From the NCBI RefSeq assembly GCF_003417065.2, contig NZ_QVLT01000026.1:1-64000 (forward strand): 64,000 bases of DNA, in the 5' to 3' direction. This DNA is from Hymenobacter lapidiphilus. GTDB taxonomy: Bacteria > Bacteroidota > Bacteroidia > Cytophagales > Hymenobacteraceae. A program made the position numbers and the translations under genes. Below are positions 45,241-54,921 of the stretch, one piece after another; position 1 is the stretch's first letter; every line of letters starts with the position of its first letter. The notes beneath the pieces are model-generated. The model did not search any database. It saw only the letters and a program-made list of their open reading frames with translations, and had not been told where the DNA came from.

Positions 45241-46221
45241 ATGGCACGCAAAGACCTACTCGACATCGCATCCCTGCATCCGGAGGAAATCGAGTTCCTG
45301 CTCGACCAATCCAAGTCCTTTAAAAAGCTCTTTACCCATTCGGTGAAGCGAATTCCCGCCCTGGAAGGCAAGTCCGTACTCATGCTCTTTTATGAGGCTA
45401 GCACTCGGACTCACTCTTCTTTCGAGGTGGCGGCCAAACGCCTCTCGGCGGAGGTAACGAATTTCGATGTGGCCCACTCCTCCATCTCCAAGGGCGAGTC
45501 GGTGCGCGAAACGATTGAGACGCTCCAGGCCATGCGCACCGACTACATCGTCGTTCGCCACAGCCACCCCGGCCTGCCCGGCATGATTGCCCGCCAAACC
45601 ACGGCCTCGGTTATTAATGCCGGCGACGGAGCGCACGAGCACCCCACCCAGGCCCTGCTGGACGCCTTTACCATCAAGGAAAAATTCCCGGACCCCCGAG
45701 GCAAAAAGGTCCTCATAATCGGCGATATTCTCCACTCCCGCGTCGCGCGCTCCACCAGCACCCTGTTGCAAAAGCTGGGCATCGAGGTTGCGTACCTGGG
45801 ACCGGGCTCGCTGGTGCCCAAGTACGTGCCGGCCTCCATCCACCGCTTCACCGACTATGAGGCGGCTATGGCCTGGGCGCCCGATGTGGTGTACCTGCTG
45901 CGCGTGCAGATGGAGCGCCAGGACGTGCAGTTTTTCCCCAGCCTCCGCGAATACCACCGGGTGTACGGCATCACCACTGCCCGGCTGGCAGAAATCAGCG
46001 ACCTGGGCCTCTACATCATGCACCCCGGACCCGTGAACCGGGGGGTGGAGCTGTGCGACGCCGTGATGGACTACGAGCGCAGCCTTATTACCAACCAGGT
46101 CGAAAACGGCATATCTGTCCGCATGGCCGTACTCGACTGGCTCAAGCCGGGCGGGGAATTCCCCAAGCAGGTATCGTATGTAGCGCGGCAGCGAGCCGAC
46201 TCGACGGTGCTCACGCCCTGA
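45241..46221 (+). CDS. pyrB: aspartate carbamoyltransferase catalytic subunit
   Basis: 326 aa. It joins carbamoyl phosphate and aspartate to N-carbamoylaspartate, the second step of pyrimidine synthesis. The carbamoyl-phosphate motif reads STRTHSSFE; HPTQALLDAFT, VVRHSHPG and HPGPVNRGVE are conserved. No pyrI regulatory subunit is seen. It is the first gene of a plus-strand series pyrB-pyrC-purE-purK-carA-carB-pyrD. Confidence 0.95.
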   Translation: MARKDLLDIASLHPEEIEFLLDQSKSFKKLFTHSVKRIPALEGKSVLMLFYEASTRTHSSFEVAAKRLSAEVTNFDVAHSSISKGESVRETIETLQAMRTDYIVVRHSHPGLPGMIARQTTASVINAGDGAHEHPTQALLDAFTIKEKFPDPRGKKVLIIGDILHSRVARSTSTLLQKLGIEVAYLGPGSLVPKYVPASIHRFTDYEAAMAWAPDVVYLLRVQMERQDVQFFPSLREYHRVYGITTARLAEISDLGLYIMHPGPVNRGVELCDAVMDYERSLITNQVENGISVRMAVLDWLKPGGEFPKQVSYVARQRADSTVLTP

Positions 46222-46228
46222 TTAAAAC

Positions 46229-46257
46229 GGTCATGCCGAGCGAAGGCGCAGCATAAC
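46229..46257 (+). repeat. REP-like dispersed repeat fragment
   Basis: GTCATGCCGAGCGAAGGCGC AGCATAAC-type text between pyrB and pyrC, related to the half-units at 47628 and 50755. These are common short repeats in Bacteroidota. Confidence 0.45.
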
Positions 46258-46307
46258 CGCCCCTTGATTTTCGGCTACTTCCTACATAACCATATCATAC
46301 CCTATTC

Positions 46308-47588
46308 ATGCTGCTGCTTCAAAACGCCCGCATCGCCTCCGAAAACTCACCCGTACTGCTCGAAAGTGATGTCCTGATTGTCGAAGGAAAAATTCAGGAC
46401 ATCGGCAGCAACTTGGCCATTCCCGAGGGTGGCCAAGTCATCGACGCGCGAGGCCGGGTGCTGATGCCCGGCATGTTTGATGCCCACGTGCATTTTCGCG
46501 CCCCAGGGTTTGAGAACAAGGAAACCATCACTACCGGCAGCGAAGCGGCCATCAATGGCGGCGTAACTGGGGTGGTGATGATGCCCAATACCCGCCCGGC
46601 CCTCGACTCGGCCACGGCGGTGGCCACTGTGCTCGACAATGCCCGCGACCGGTCGCGCATTCCGGTGTATACCTCCGGCTGCGTTACCAAGAACCGGGAG
46701 GGCAAGGAGCTGGCGGAAATTGAGGGCATGCGCGAGCTCGGGGTGAAAATGCTCACCGACGACGGCGATACCACGGCCGACCCGGCCGTGCTGCTGCGGG
46801 CCATGCAGTATGCCACCGAATTTGGGATGTTTTTCGCCAGCCACTGCGAGGTGCCGGAACTGGCCGGGCCGCGTGCCGTGAATGAAGGGGTGATGAGCTA
46901 CAGGCTCGGCATTAAGGGTTCGCCGGCGTGCGCGGAGGAAATCATCATCGACCGCGACATCCGCCTGGCCCATGCGGCGGGCGCGCACGTGCATATCCAG
47001 CACGTTTCGAGCAAACTGGGCATGGAGACCATCCGCTGGTGGAAATCCCGCGGCGATGTGAAGGTGACGGCGGAAGTCACCCCGCACCACCTGATGTTCA
47101 TCGACGAGCACATCGGCGACTACGACACGAACTACAAGATGAACCCGCCGCTGCGCACTCAGGCCGATTGTGATGCGCTGCTCGAAGGGCTCATTGAGGG
47201 CGTATTCGACATCATCTCCACCGACCACGCGCCGCACACGCCGTTCGAAAAAGCCCAGGATTTCATCACCGCGCCCAATGGCATTACCGGCCTGGATACG
47301 GCCCTGGTGTCGCTCTACCACCACTTTGTAGAGCCCGGAAAATTTGGGTGGGACGTGTTGGTGAAGCGCTATTCGGCGGAGCCCCGCCGCCTGATGGGCC
47401 TGCCGGCTGCCTCCATCGAAGTCGGCCAGCCGGCCAACTGCGTTTTGTTCGATACCGAAGCGGAAACGACCTTCACGCGGGACTTCATGAAATCCAAATC
47501 CCAGAACACACCATTTATCGACCAGACGTTGAAAGGTCGGGTGGACCTGGTGATTTTAGGCACGGAAGTGCTGCTGGAACGCGAATAG
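46308..47588 (+). CDS. pyrC: dihydroorotase
   Basis: 426 aa class I type dihydroorotase, closing N-carbamoylaspartate to dihydroorotate. Metal-binding DAHVHFRAPG, then MMPNTRPALDS, EVTPHHLMF and the second metal/catalytic segment STDHAPHT. It follows pyrB after 86 bases. Confidence 0.94.
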   Translation: MLLLQNARIASENSPVLLESDVLIVEGKIQDIGSNLAIPEGGQVIDARGRVLMPGMFDAHVHFRAPGFENKETITTGSEAAINGGVTGVVMMPNTRPALDSATAVATVLDNARDRSRIPVYTSGCVTKNREGKELAEIEGMRELGVKMLTDDGDTTADPAVLLRAMQYATEFGMFFASHCEVPELAGPRAVNEGVMSYRLGIKGSPACAEEIIIDRDIRLAHAAGAHVHIQHVSSKLGMETIRWWKSRGDVKVTAEVTPHHLMFIDEHIGDYDTNYKMNPPLRTQADCDALLEGLIEGVFDIISTDHAPHTPFEKAQDFITAPNGITGLDTALVSLYHHFVEPGKFGWDVLVKRYSAEPRRLMGLPAASIEVGQPANCVLFDTEAETTFTRDFMKSKSQNTPFIDQTLKGRVDLVILGTEVLLERE

Positions 47589-47627
47589 ATAGAGCCCAGC
47601 GAAAATCAATGTTTTTGAATAAGAACG

Positions 47628-47714
47628 GTTATGCTGCGCTTGTCGAAGCATCTCTACCGCTTCGACTGAGCCATTCAACGAAGCGGTAGAGATGCTTGAC
47701 AAGCTCAGCATGAC
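47628..47714. repeat. REP-like inverted repeat
   Basis: Two ~36-base arms, GTTATGCTGCGCTTGTCGAA... and its complement with few differences, around a short spacer. The arm sequence (ATGCTGAGCTTGTC) is a typical Bacteroidota dispersed repeat. It can form a long hairpin between pyrC and purE. Confidence 0.8.
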
Positions 47715-47730
47715 GACCAAATATTTATCA

Positions 47731-48264
47731 ATGAATACCTCTTCCTCCTCCGAATCCTCTAGCCCCAGCGCTACCCCAGACAAACCCTTGATTGGCGTAG
47801 TTATGGGCTCCAGCAGCGACTGGGACACCATGCAGCATGCCGTGCAGATGCTCACCCACTTTGGCGTGGCCCACGAGGCGCGCGTCGTGTCGGCCCACCG
47901 CATGCCCGACGACTTGTTCGCCTACGCCGAACAAGCTGGTCCGCGCGGCTTGCAGGCCATCATCGCCGGGGCCGGGGGAGCCGCCCACCTGCCGGGCATG
48001 CTGGCCGCCAAAACCACGGTGCCCGTGCTGGGGGTGCCGGTGGCCAGCCGGCATTTGCAGGGCGTGGATTCGTTGCACAGCATCGTGCAGATGCCCAAAG
48101 GCGTGCCCGTCGCTACGTTTGCCATTGGCGATGCCGGGGCAGCCAATGCCGCGCTGTTCGCCGTGAGCATGCTGGCCCTGCACGACCCGGACCTGGCGAC
48201 CAGTCTGCACGCGTTTCGCGCCGCACAAACCGAAGCCGCCCGCGCCATGACGCTGCCCATATGA
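47731..48264 (+). CDS. purE: N5-carboxyaminoimidazole ribonucleotide mutase
   Basis: 177 aa from ATG 47731 (MNTSSSS); earlier in-frame starts lie in the inverted repeat. Class I PurE: GSSSDWDTM, SAHRMPDDL and AGAGGAAHLPGM. It moves the carboxyl group of N5-CAIR to give CAIR in purine synthesis. Its stop overlaps the purK start by ATGA. Confidence 0.95.
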   Translation: MNTSSSSESSSPSATPDKPLIGVVMGSSSDWDTMQHAVQMLTHFGVAHEARVVSAHRMPDDLFAYAEQAGPRGLQAIIAGAGGAAHLPGMLAAKTTVPVLGVPVASRHLQGVDSLHSIVQMPKGVPVATFAIGDAGAANAALFAVSMLALHDPDLATSLHAFRAAQTEAARAMTLPI

Positions 48265-49511
48265 GCGACGAGACGCATAGCCTCGCCATGACCCCGGTTT
48301 TTCCGGGCAGTGTGGATGCCGCTGGCCAACGAGCAACCCTGGGGGTGCTGGGCGGCGGCCAGTTGGGCCGCATGTTTGTGCATGCCGCCCAGCGCCTGGG
48401 GTACTTCACCGCCGTGCTGGAGCCCGACGCGCAAAGCCCGGCCGGGCTGGTGAGCCACCACCACATCCAGACCGACTACAACGACCCAGCCGGGCTGGCG
48501 CAACTGGCCCACCTGTGCCAGGCCATCACCACCGAGTTTGAAAACGTGCCCGCCCAGGCCCTGCAAACGCTGGCCCTAACCCGCCCCGTGGCCCCGGGCG
48601 CGGCCGTGGTCGGCATTGCCCAGGACCGCATCGAGGAAAAAGCCCACTTCACGGCCGGCGCCGACCTGTCGGGGGTGGCCTGCGCACCCTACGCGGTGAT
48701 TGAAACGCCGGCCCAGCTCCAGGCCGTGCGGAACGACCGGGCTGATTTGCTGCCCGGCATCCTCAAAACCGCTCGTATGGGCTACGACGGCAAGGGTCAG
48801 GTCCGGGTGAAGACTGCCGCTGAGCTGGCCGCCGCTTGGGCCGAGCTGGGCAGCGTGGCCTGCGTGCTGGAAAAGATGCTGCCGCTCACGGCCGAGTGTT
48901 CGGTGCTGGTGGCACGCGGCTGGGACGGGCAAGTTGTCAGCTTTGCCGCCCAGCGCAACGTGCATGTCGATGGCATTTTGGCCGTGACCCACGCTTACGA
49001 AGGCAATATGCCGCCAGCACTGGCCACCAGGGCCCGCAACGCGGCCGTTTCCCTGGCGCAGCATCTGGGCTATGTGGGGGTGCTGTGCGTTGAGTTTTTT
49101 GTAGTGGAAGGCGACAACGAGCACGGCAACTTGGTAGTCAATGAGATGGCCCCGCGCCCGCACAACAGCGGCCACTACACCCTGGACGCCTGCGACGTGT
49201 CGCAGTTTGACCTGCAGGTTCATGCCATGGCGGGCCTGCCCTTGCCATCGCCGCGCCAGCATTCCCAGGCCATCATGCTTAATCTGCTGGGCGAGGTGTG
49301 GTTTGACGGCAACGGGCAACGGCGGGAGCCGGACTGGCACGCCGTGCTGAGTTTGCCGGGGACACACCTGCATCTGTACGGCAAGGCAGAAGCGCGTGCC
49401 GGCCGCAAGATGGGCCACCTGACCATCACCGGCCCGGATGTCGCCAGTGTAAAAACCACGGCGCGCCGCGCCGCTGGTTTGCTCGGCTTGCCGGGTCTGA
49501 ATGATATCTAG
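48261..49511 (+). CDS. purK: 5-(carboxyamino)imidazole ribonucleotide synthase
   Basis: 416 aa ATP-grasp enzyme: GVLGGGQLGRMF at the N-terminus, KTARMGYDGKGQ and NEMAPRPHNSGHYT. It makes N5-CAIR from AIR, bicarbonate and ATP, the substrate of PurE. A second possible start is M10. Four-base overlap with purE implies translational coupling. Confidence 0.94.
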   Translation: MSDETHSLAMTPVFPGSVDAAGQRATLGVLGGGQLGRMFVHAAQRLGYFTAVLEPDAQSPAGLVSHHHIQTDYNDPAGLAQLAHLCQAITTEFENVPAQALQTLALTRPVAPGAAVVGIAQDRIEEKAHFTAGADLSGVACAPYAVIETPAQLQAVRNDRADLLPGILKTARMGYDGKGQVRVKTAAELAAAWAELGSVACVLEKMLPLTAECSVLVARGWDGQVVSFAAQRNVHVDGILAVTHAYEGNMPPALATRARNAAVSLAQHLGYVGVLCVEFFVVEGDNEHGNLVVNEMAPRPHNSGHYTLDACDVSQFDLQVHAMAGLPLPSPRQHSQAIMLNLLGEVWFDGNGQRREPDWHAVLSLPGTHLHLYGKAEARAGRKMGHLTITGPDVASVKTTARRAAGLLGLPGLNDI

Positions 49512-49652
49512 CTGCCATTGTCTGCGCTTAACCAAGCGCGTCCTAGCAATCGTCAAAACCAACCGCTAAAACCTAAACCCTACCCATCGAAATGCTCTGC
49601 CCTTCTTCGTTAAGGAGTGGGGGGGGGCGAGGGTAAGGTAAACCGCCACGCT

Positions 49653-50732
49653 ATGTCCCAAACAGTAAAACTCATCTTCGAAGACGGCACCTCCATCTCC
49701 GGCGAATCCTTCGGGGCCTTCACCTCCGCTGCCGGCGAAGTCGTGTTCAGCACGGCCATGACGGGCTACCCCGAAAACCTCACCGACCCGTCCTTCGCCG
49801 GCCAGATTCTGGTGCTCACCACCCCCATGGTGGGCAACTACGGCGTGCCTGGCGAAGCGCTTTACGAGTCGATTTCGACCATTTTCGAGTCCGACAAAAT
49901 CCACGTTGCCGGGCTGGTCGTCAATTACTACTCCGAGGAGCACAGCCACTGGAACGCCGCCAAAAGCCTCGGCGACTGGCTGAAGGAGTACAACATCCCC
50001 GGTATCGCCGGTGTCGATACCCGGATGCTCACCAAGAAGCTGCGCGAGAACGGCGCGATGCTGGGCAAAATCGTGGCCGAAACCGACGTGCCCTTCCACG
50101 ACCCCAACCTCGATAACCTGGTGGCGCAGGTGAGCCAGCCCGGCGTGCAGCACTACGGCGGCGGCCGGCACAAAATCGTGCTCGTGGACTGCGGCACCAA
50201 AACCAACATCATCCGCTGCTTCCTGGAACGCGACGTGGAGCTGATTCGCGTACCCTGGGACTACGATTTCACGACCCTGGCATACGATGGCCTGTTCCTG
50301 AGCAACGGCCCCGGCGACCCCAAAATGTGCGAGGCCACCATCCGGCACCTGCAAAAGGCCCTGGCCCAGGACAAGCCCATTTTCGGCATCTGCCTGGGCA
50401 GTCAGCTCATGGGCCTGGCCGCGGGCGGCGACACCTTCAAGCTGAAATACGGCCACCGCAGCCACAACCAGCCCGTGAAGCTCACTGGCACCCAGCGCTG
50501 CTACATCACCAGCCAGAACCACGGCTTCGCGGTGGATACCGAAACGCTCCCCGCCGAGTGGCAGATGCTGTTTGAGAACCTGAACGACGGGACTTGTGAA
50601 GGCATCAAGCACACGTCCAAGCCGTTCTTCTCCACCCAGTTTCACCCCGAGGCCGCTGGCGGGCCGGAGGATACGGAGTTTCTGTTTGATGATTTTCTGA
50701 AGGAGGTGGCGGAGTATAAGGCACAGCGATAA
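49653..50732 (+). CDS. carA: carbamoyl phosphate synthase small subunit
   Basis: 359 aa from ATG 49653 (MSQTVKLIFEDG); a GTG at 49617 in the same frame is within a G-rich repeat. N-terminal CPSase_sm_chain domain, then class I glutamine amidotransferase with the catalytic Cys in FGICLGSQ and the HPEA pair. It supplies ammonia from glutamine to CarB. Confidence 0.95.
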   Translation: MSQTVKLIFEDGTSISGESFGAFTSAAGEVVFSTAMTGYPENLTDPSFAGQILVLTTPMVGNYGVPGEALYESISTIFESDKIHVAGLVVNYYSEEHSHWNAAKSLGDWLKEYNIPGIAGVDTRMLTKKLRENGAMLGKIVAETDVPFHDPNLDNLVAQVSQPGVQHYGGGRHKIVLVDCGTKTNIIRCFLERDVELIRVPWDYDFTTLAYDGLFLSNGPGDPKMCEATIRHLQKALAQDKPIFGICLGSQLMGLAAGGDTFKLKYGHRSHNQPVKLTGTQRCYITSQNHGFAVDTETLPAEWQMLFENLNDGTCEGIKHTSKPFFSTQFHPEAAGGPEDTEFLFDDFLKEVAEYKAQR

Positions 50733-50754
50733 AGAAAGAACGAGGGAACCAGAA

Positions 50755-50798
50755 CGTCATGCAGAGCGGAGCACAGCATCTTGCCCGCTTCGTTGTAA
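50755..50798 (+). repeat. REP-like dispersed repeat fragment
   Basis: CGTCATGCAGAGCGGAGCAC followed by AGCATCTTGCCCGCTTCG, a diverged half-unit of the repeat at 47628, directly after carA. Confidence 0.5.
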
Positions 50799-50811
50799 AT
50801 CCCAAATAAAT

Positions 50812-51465
50812 ATGCCTCGCCAAAAAACGACGCTTCAGCAACTTAAAGATTCGCTCAAAGAAGCGAAGCAAGAAAACGACGTTGTTCTTCAAGAAGAGCT
50901 AAAGCAAATTCTTGTGACTTTGCAGCAACCGTGGCATTAGACATTTCGGGTACAGGCTAATTTATTAAAAATCGCAACCAGTCACGTAACAAAACATTTC
51001 ATAGCTGATATTTTCGGAACAGCTAAAGATTCGAAAGTATTAAAGCCGCTTATGAAAGCGGCTTTGGCTCCCGAAAACGAAAATTATAATTCAGTTTATT
51101 TCTGGAGTTGCTCGGAATACGATTGTACTGCACACCTGAATTTTTTCGTAAAATTTCTCTTGGAATCTAAAGACCCCGGAGAATCAATGGTCGCCTGCAT
51201 GACCGTTATCGAAGAAATGCAGGGGCCTTTTGGTTCAGAGGTCGTTACCAAAGTTATACCTAAGCTACTCCGACGTAAACGAAGCCATTTAGAGCCCGAA
51301 TTACAGAAACAAGATGAGTTGTTTACAATACAAGCTGCTTACACTTTGCTAGACAAATACTTTAGTCAAGTCGATACTATTTGGAAGGACAAACATCCTG
51401 TATTTGAAAATCCAATTCAAATAGTCAATGTTGCGCGCGAAAAGCTCCGGCTTCACTCGAAATAA
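50812..51465 (+). pseudogene. HEAT-like hypothetical protein with an in-frame TAG
   Basis: One frame from ATG 50812 to 51465 (217 codons), cut by TAG at 50938-50940 after LVTLQQPWH. The same frame continues as VQANLLKIATSHVTKHFIAD and further. The predicted protein is helical (FVKFLLESKDPGESM), reminiscent of HEAT/ARM-type proteins, but I cannot name the family. It is markedly more AT-rich than carA and carB, which it separates, so it is probably acquired. An internal ATG at 51052 could start a shorter product. Confidence 0.6.
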
Positions 51466-51514
51466 TGCTTTGATAATTTCAAAACAACATACATCAACCA
51501 CAAATCGTCTGGCT

Positions 51515-51549
51515 CCCCCTCTCCCAAAGGAGAGGGGGCCGGGGGGTGA
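51515..51549. repeat. short hairpin repeat before carB
   Basis: CCCCCTCTCC and GGAGAGGGGG with a short loop, followed by GCCGGGGGGTGAGG. This is a common dispersed Bacteroidota repeat. It lies 10 bases before the carB start and may affect its translation or end the upstream transcript. Confidence 0.6.
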
Positions 51550-51559
51550 GGTTACGCAC

Positions 51560-54500
51560 ATGAACAAACCCAACAAAGTACTCATCCTCGGTTCCGGCGC
51601 GCTGAAAATTGGCGAGGCCGGGGAGTTCGATTATTCCGGCTCGCAGGCCCTCAAGGCGCTGAAAGAGGAAGGCATCCGCACCATCCTCATCAACCCCAAC
51701 ATTGCCACCGTGCAGACCTCCGACGGCATGGCCGACGACGTGTACTTCCTGCCCGTGACGCCCTACTTCGTGGAGGAAGTCATCAAAAAAGAGCGGCCCG
51801 ATGGCATTCTGGTGGCCTTTGGCGGCCAAACGGCCCTGAACTGCGCCGTGGCCCTGTACCGCGCCGGCGTGTTCGAGCAGTACGGCGTGCGGGTGCTGGG
51901 TACGCCCGTGCAGAGCATCATCGACACCGAGGACCGGGAGATTTTCAAGGTCAAGCTCGACCAGATTGGGGTGCTCTGTGCCCGCAGCGTGGCCTGCACC
52001 ACGATGGAAGCTGCCCTGGCCGCCGGCGAAACCATCGGCTTCCCCATCATCGTGCGGGCCGCGTTTGCGCTGGGCGGGCTGGGCAGCGGCTTCGCCAACA
52101 ACCCGGACGAGCTGCGGGCCGTGGTGCAGCAAGCCTTTACGACTTCGGACCAGATTCTGGTGGAAGAATCGCTGAAGGGCTGGAAGGAAGTGGAGTACGA
52201 AGTGGTGCGCGACCAGTTTGATAACTGCATCACGGTCTGCAACATGGAGAACTTCGACCCCATCGGCATTCACACCGGCGAGAGCATCGTGGTGGCCCCG
52301 TCCCAAACGCTGAGCAACCGCGAGTACCACAAGCTGCGCACCATCGGCATCCAAACCATCCGGCATTTGGGTATCGTGGGCGAGTGCAACATTCAGTACG
52401 CCCTCGACCCCTTTTCCGAAGATTACCGCGTGATTGAGGTGAATGCGCGCCTCTCGCGCTCGTCGGCGCTAGCCTCGAAGGCGACGGGCTACCCGCTGGC
52501 CTTCGTGGCCGCCAAGCTGAGCCTGGGCTACTCGCTGGCCGAGCTGAAAAACAGCGTGACGCAGACCACCACGGCCTTTTTCGAGCCCGCCCTCGACTAC
52601 GTAGTGGTGAAGCTGCCGCGCTGGGACCTGGGCAAATTCGCGGGCGTGAACCGCCAGATTGGCTCGGCCATGAAGAGCGTGGGCGAGGTGATGGCGATAG
52701 GAAAATCGTTTGAGGAAGCCATTCAGAAGGGCCTGCGGATGCTCGATACCGGCAAGCGCGGCTTCGTGGCCAACCGGCCCGAAAACATTGAACCCGACAC
52801 GATTGATAAGCTCCTGAGCGAGCCTAATGAAGAGCGCATCTTCGCCATCAACAGTGCCTTCGAGGCCGGCTATACGCTGGAGCAGGTGCATCAACTGACC
52901 AAGATTGACCACTGGTTTTTGCAGCGCCTGTTCACCATTTTCGAGCTGGGCCAGCGGCTGGCCACCCACCGCGCTACCGGCCTCGATTCGTTGGAAACCA
53001 AGTTGTTGCGCAAGATGAAGCAAGCCGGTTTCTCGGACCAGCAGATTGCCGTGCAACTGCTGGGCGAGGGCGACATGAAGGCCGATGAGTTGCGCGTGCG
53101 CGCCCGCCGCAAGGCCCTGGGCGTGCTGCCCGTGGTAAAGCAGATTGACACGCTGGCCGCCGAATTCCCCGCCAAAACCAACTACCTCTACACTACCTAC
53201 CACGGCACCGAAAACGACCTGGACCGCGAAACCGCCAAGTCCATCGTGGTGCTGGGCTCGGGCGTGTACCGCATCGGCTCGTCGGTCGAGTTCGACTGGT
53301 GCGGCGTGCAAGCCGTGCAAACCGCCGCCGAGGATGGCTACAAAACCATCCTCATCAACTACAACCCCGAAACCGTATCCACCGACTACGACGTGAGCGA
53401 CCGGCTCTACTTCGAGGAGCTGAGCTTCGAGCGGGTGATGGACATTCTGGATTTCGAGCAGCCAGGGGGCGTGATTCTGAGCACCGGTGGCCAGATTCCC
53501 AACAACTTAGCCATGCGCCTCGAAGAAGCCCACGCGCCCATCCTGGGCACCACGGCCGCGCACATCGACGAGGCCGAGAACCGCCACAAGTTCTCGCGCA
53601 TCATGGACGAGCTGGGCATTGCCCAACCGCGCTGGAAGGAGCTGACCTCGCTGGAAGCCATGCACGAGTTCGTGCGGGAAGTGGGCTACCCGGTGCTCAT
53701 CCGGCCGAGCTACGTGCTGTCGGGCGCGGCCATGAACGTGGTTTCCAACGCCTTCGAGCTGGAAGAATTCCTGAAAGCGGCCCGGGAAGTGAGCGCCGAA
53801 TACCCGGTGGTGGTGTCCGAATTCATGCAGGAAGCCAAGGAAATTGAGCTGGATGCGGTGGCCGACCGGGGCGAAATCGTGAGCTACGCCATTTCCGAGC
53901 ACGTCGAGTTTGCCGGCGTGCATTCCGGCGACGCCACCATGTACTACCCGCCCCAGCGGGTGTACGTGGGCACCATCCGCAAGCTCAAAATCATTGCCGA
54001 GAAGGTGGCCCGCCGCTACGAAATCAGCGGCCCGTTCAACATCCAGTTTCTGGAAAAAAACGGGGCCATCAGCGTGATTGAGTGCAACCTGCGGGCCTCG
54101 CGCAGCTACCCCTTCGTGTCGAAAATATCGGGCAACAACCTCATCAAAAAAGCCACCCAGGTGCTGCTGGGCAAGCAAGTGCCCCGCGACGAGAGCGAGC
54201 GGGTGTACGACTTGCCCTTCGTGGGCGTGAAGGCCCCGCAGTTCTCCTTCACCCGCCTGCCCGGCGCCGACCCGGTGCTGCGCGTGGACATGGTGAGCAC
54301 CGGTGAAGTGGGCTGCCTGGGCGACACCGCCGAGGAAGCGCTGTTGAAAGCCATGCTGAGCGTGGGCTACAAAATCCCGGCGAAAACGGTGCTCATTTCC
54401 GGCGGCCCCATCCAGTCGAAAGTGGCGCTGCTCTCCGCCACCGAGCTGCTGGTGAAGCGTGGCTACCAGCTTTACGCCACCCAGGGCACCCACCGCTTCT

Positions 54501-54790
54501 TCGCCGAAAACAGCATCCCCAGCTCGTTGCTATTTTGGCCCGATGATATGCAAGAGCCCAACGTGCTGACGTATCTGAAGGAAAAGAAAATCGACTTAGT
54601 AATTAATATCCCCAAAAACCTCTCAAAAGGCGAGCTGGATAACGACTACAAAATCCGCCGCACCGCCGTGGATTCCGGCGTACCGTTGCTGACGAATGCG
54701 CGGCTGGCAAAGGCGTTTATCAAGGCGTTTTGCAGGCTGGAGATGAAGGATTTGAAGATTAAGAGCTGGAACGAGTATAAGGCCATGTAG
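51560..54790 (+). CDS. carB: carbamoyl phosphate synthase large subunit
   Basis: 1076 aa from ATG 51560 (MNKPNKVLILGSGALKIGEA). Two ATP-grasp halves (about 1-400 and 550-940) with paired motifs such as AFALGGLGSGFA and RPSYVLSGAAMN, an oligomerisation domain between them and a C-terminal MGS-like allosteric domain (about 945-1076). It makes carbamoyl phosphate for pyrimidine and arginine synthesis. It is separated from carA by the AT-rich interrupted ORF. Confidence 0.96.
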   Translation: MNKPNKVLILGSGALKIGEAGEFDYSGSQALKALKEEGIRTILINPNIATVQTSDGMADDVYFLPVTPYFVEEVIKKERPDGILVAFGGQTALNCAVALYRAGVFEQYGVRVLGTPVQSIIDTEDREIFKVKLDQIGVLCARSVACTTMEAALAAGETIGFPIIVRAAFALGGLGSGFANNPDELRAVVQQAFTTSDQILVEESLKGWKEVEYEVVRDQFDNCITVCNMENFDPIGIHTGESIVVAPSQTLSNREYHKLRTIGIQTIRHLGIVGECNIQYALDPFSEDYRVIEVNARLSRSSALASKATGYPLAFVAAKLSLGYSLAELKNSVTQTTTAFFEPALDYVVVKLPRWDLGKFAGVNRQIGSAMKSVGEVMAIGKSFEEAIQKGLRMLDTGKRGFVANRPENIEPDTIDKLLSEPNEERIFAINSAFEAGYTLEQVHQLTKIDHWFLQRLFTIFELGQRLATHRATGLDSLETKLLRKMKQAGFSDQQIAVQLLGEGDMKADELRVRARRKALGVLPVVKQIDTLAAEFPAKTNYLYTTYHGTENDLDRETAKSIVVLGSGVYRIGSSVEFDWCGVQAVQTAAEDGYKTILINYNPETVSTDYDVSDRLYFEELSFERVMDILDFEQPGGVILSTGGQIPNNLAMRLEEAHAPILGTTAAHIDEAENRHKFSRIMDELGIAQPRWKELTSLEAMHEFVREVGYPVLIRPSYVLSGAAMNVVSNAFELEEFLKAAREVSAEYPVVVSEFMQEAKEIELDAVADRGEIVSYAISEHVEFAGVHSGDATMYYPPQRVYVGTIRKLKIIAEKVARRYEISGPFNIQFLEKNGAISVIECNLRASRSYPFVSKISGNNLIKKATQVLLGKQVPRDESERVYDLPFVGVKAPQFSFTRLPGADPVLRVDMVSTGEVGCLGDTAEEALLKAMLSVGYKIPAKTVLISGGPIQSKVALLSATELLVKRGYQLYATQGTHRFFAENSIPSSLLFWPDDMQEPNVLTYLKEKKIDLVINIPKNLSKGELDNDYKIRRTAVDSGVPLLTNARLAKAFIKAFCRLEMKDLKIKSWNEYKAM

Positions 54791-54921
54791 CGCGGACTTG
54801 GTAGTCCGTATGGCTGTACATCGACCTAAGATTTCCACTAAGAGCCTGTTAAAGTTCAGGAATTCTAAAAACCTGTACCGCGAAAACTTATTCGCTGAAC
54901 CCGACCAACCGTTTGGCCCAA

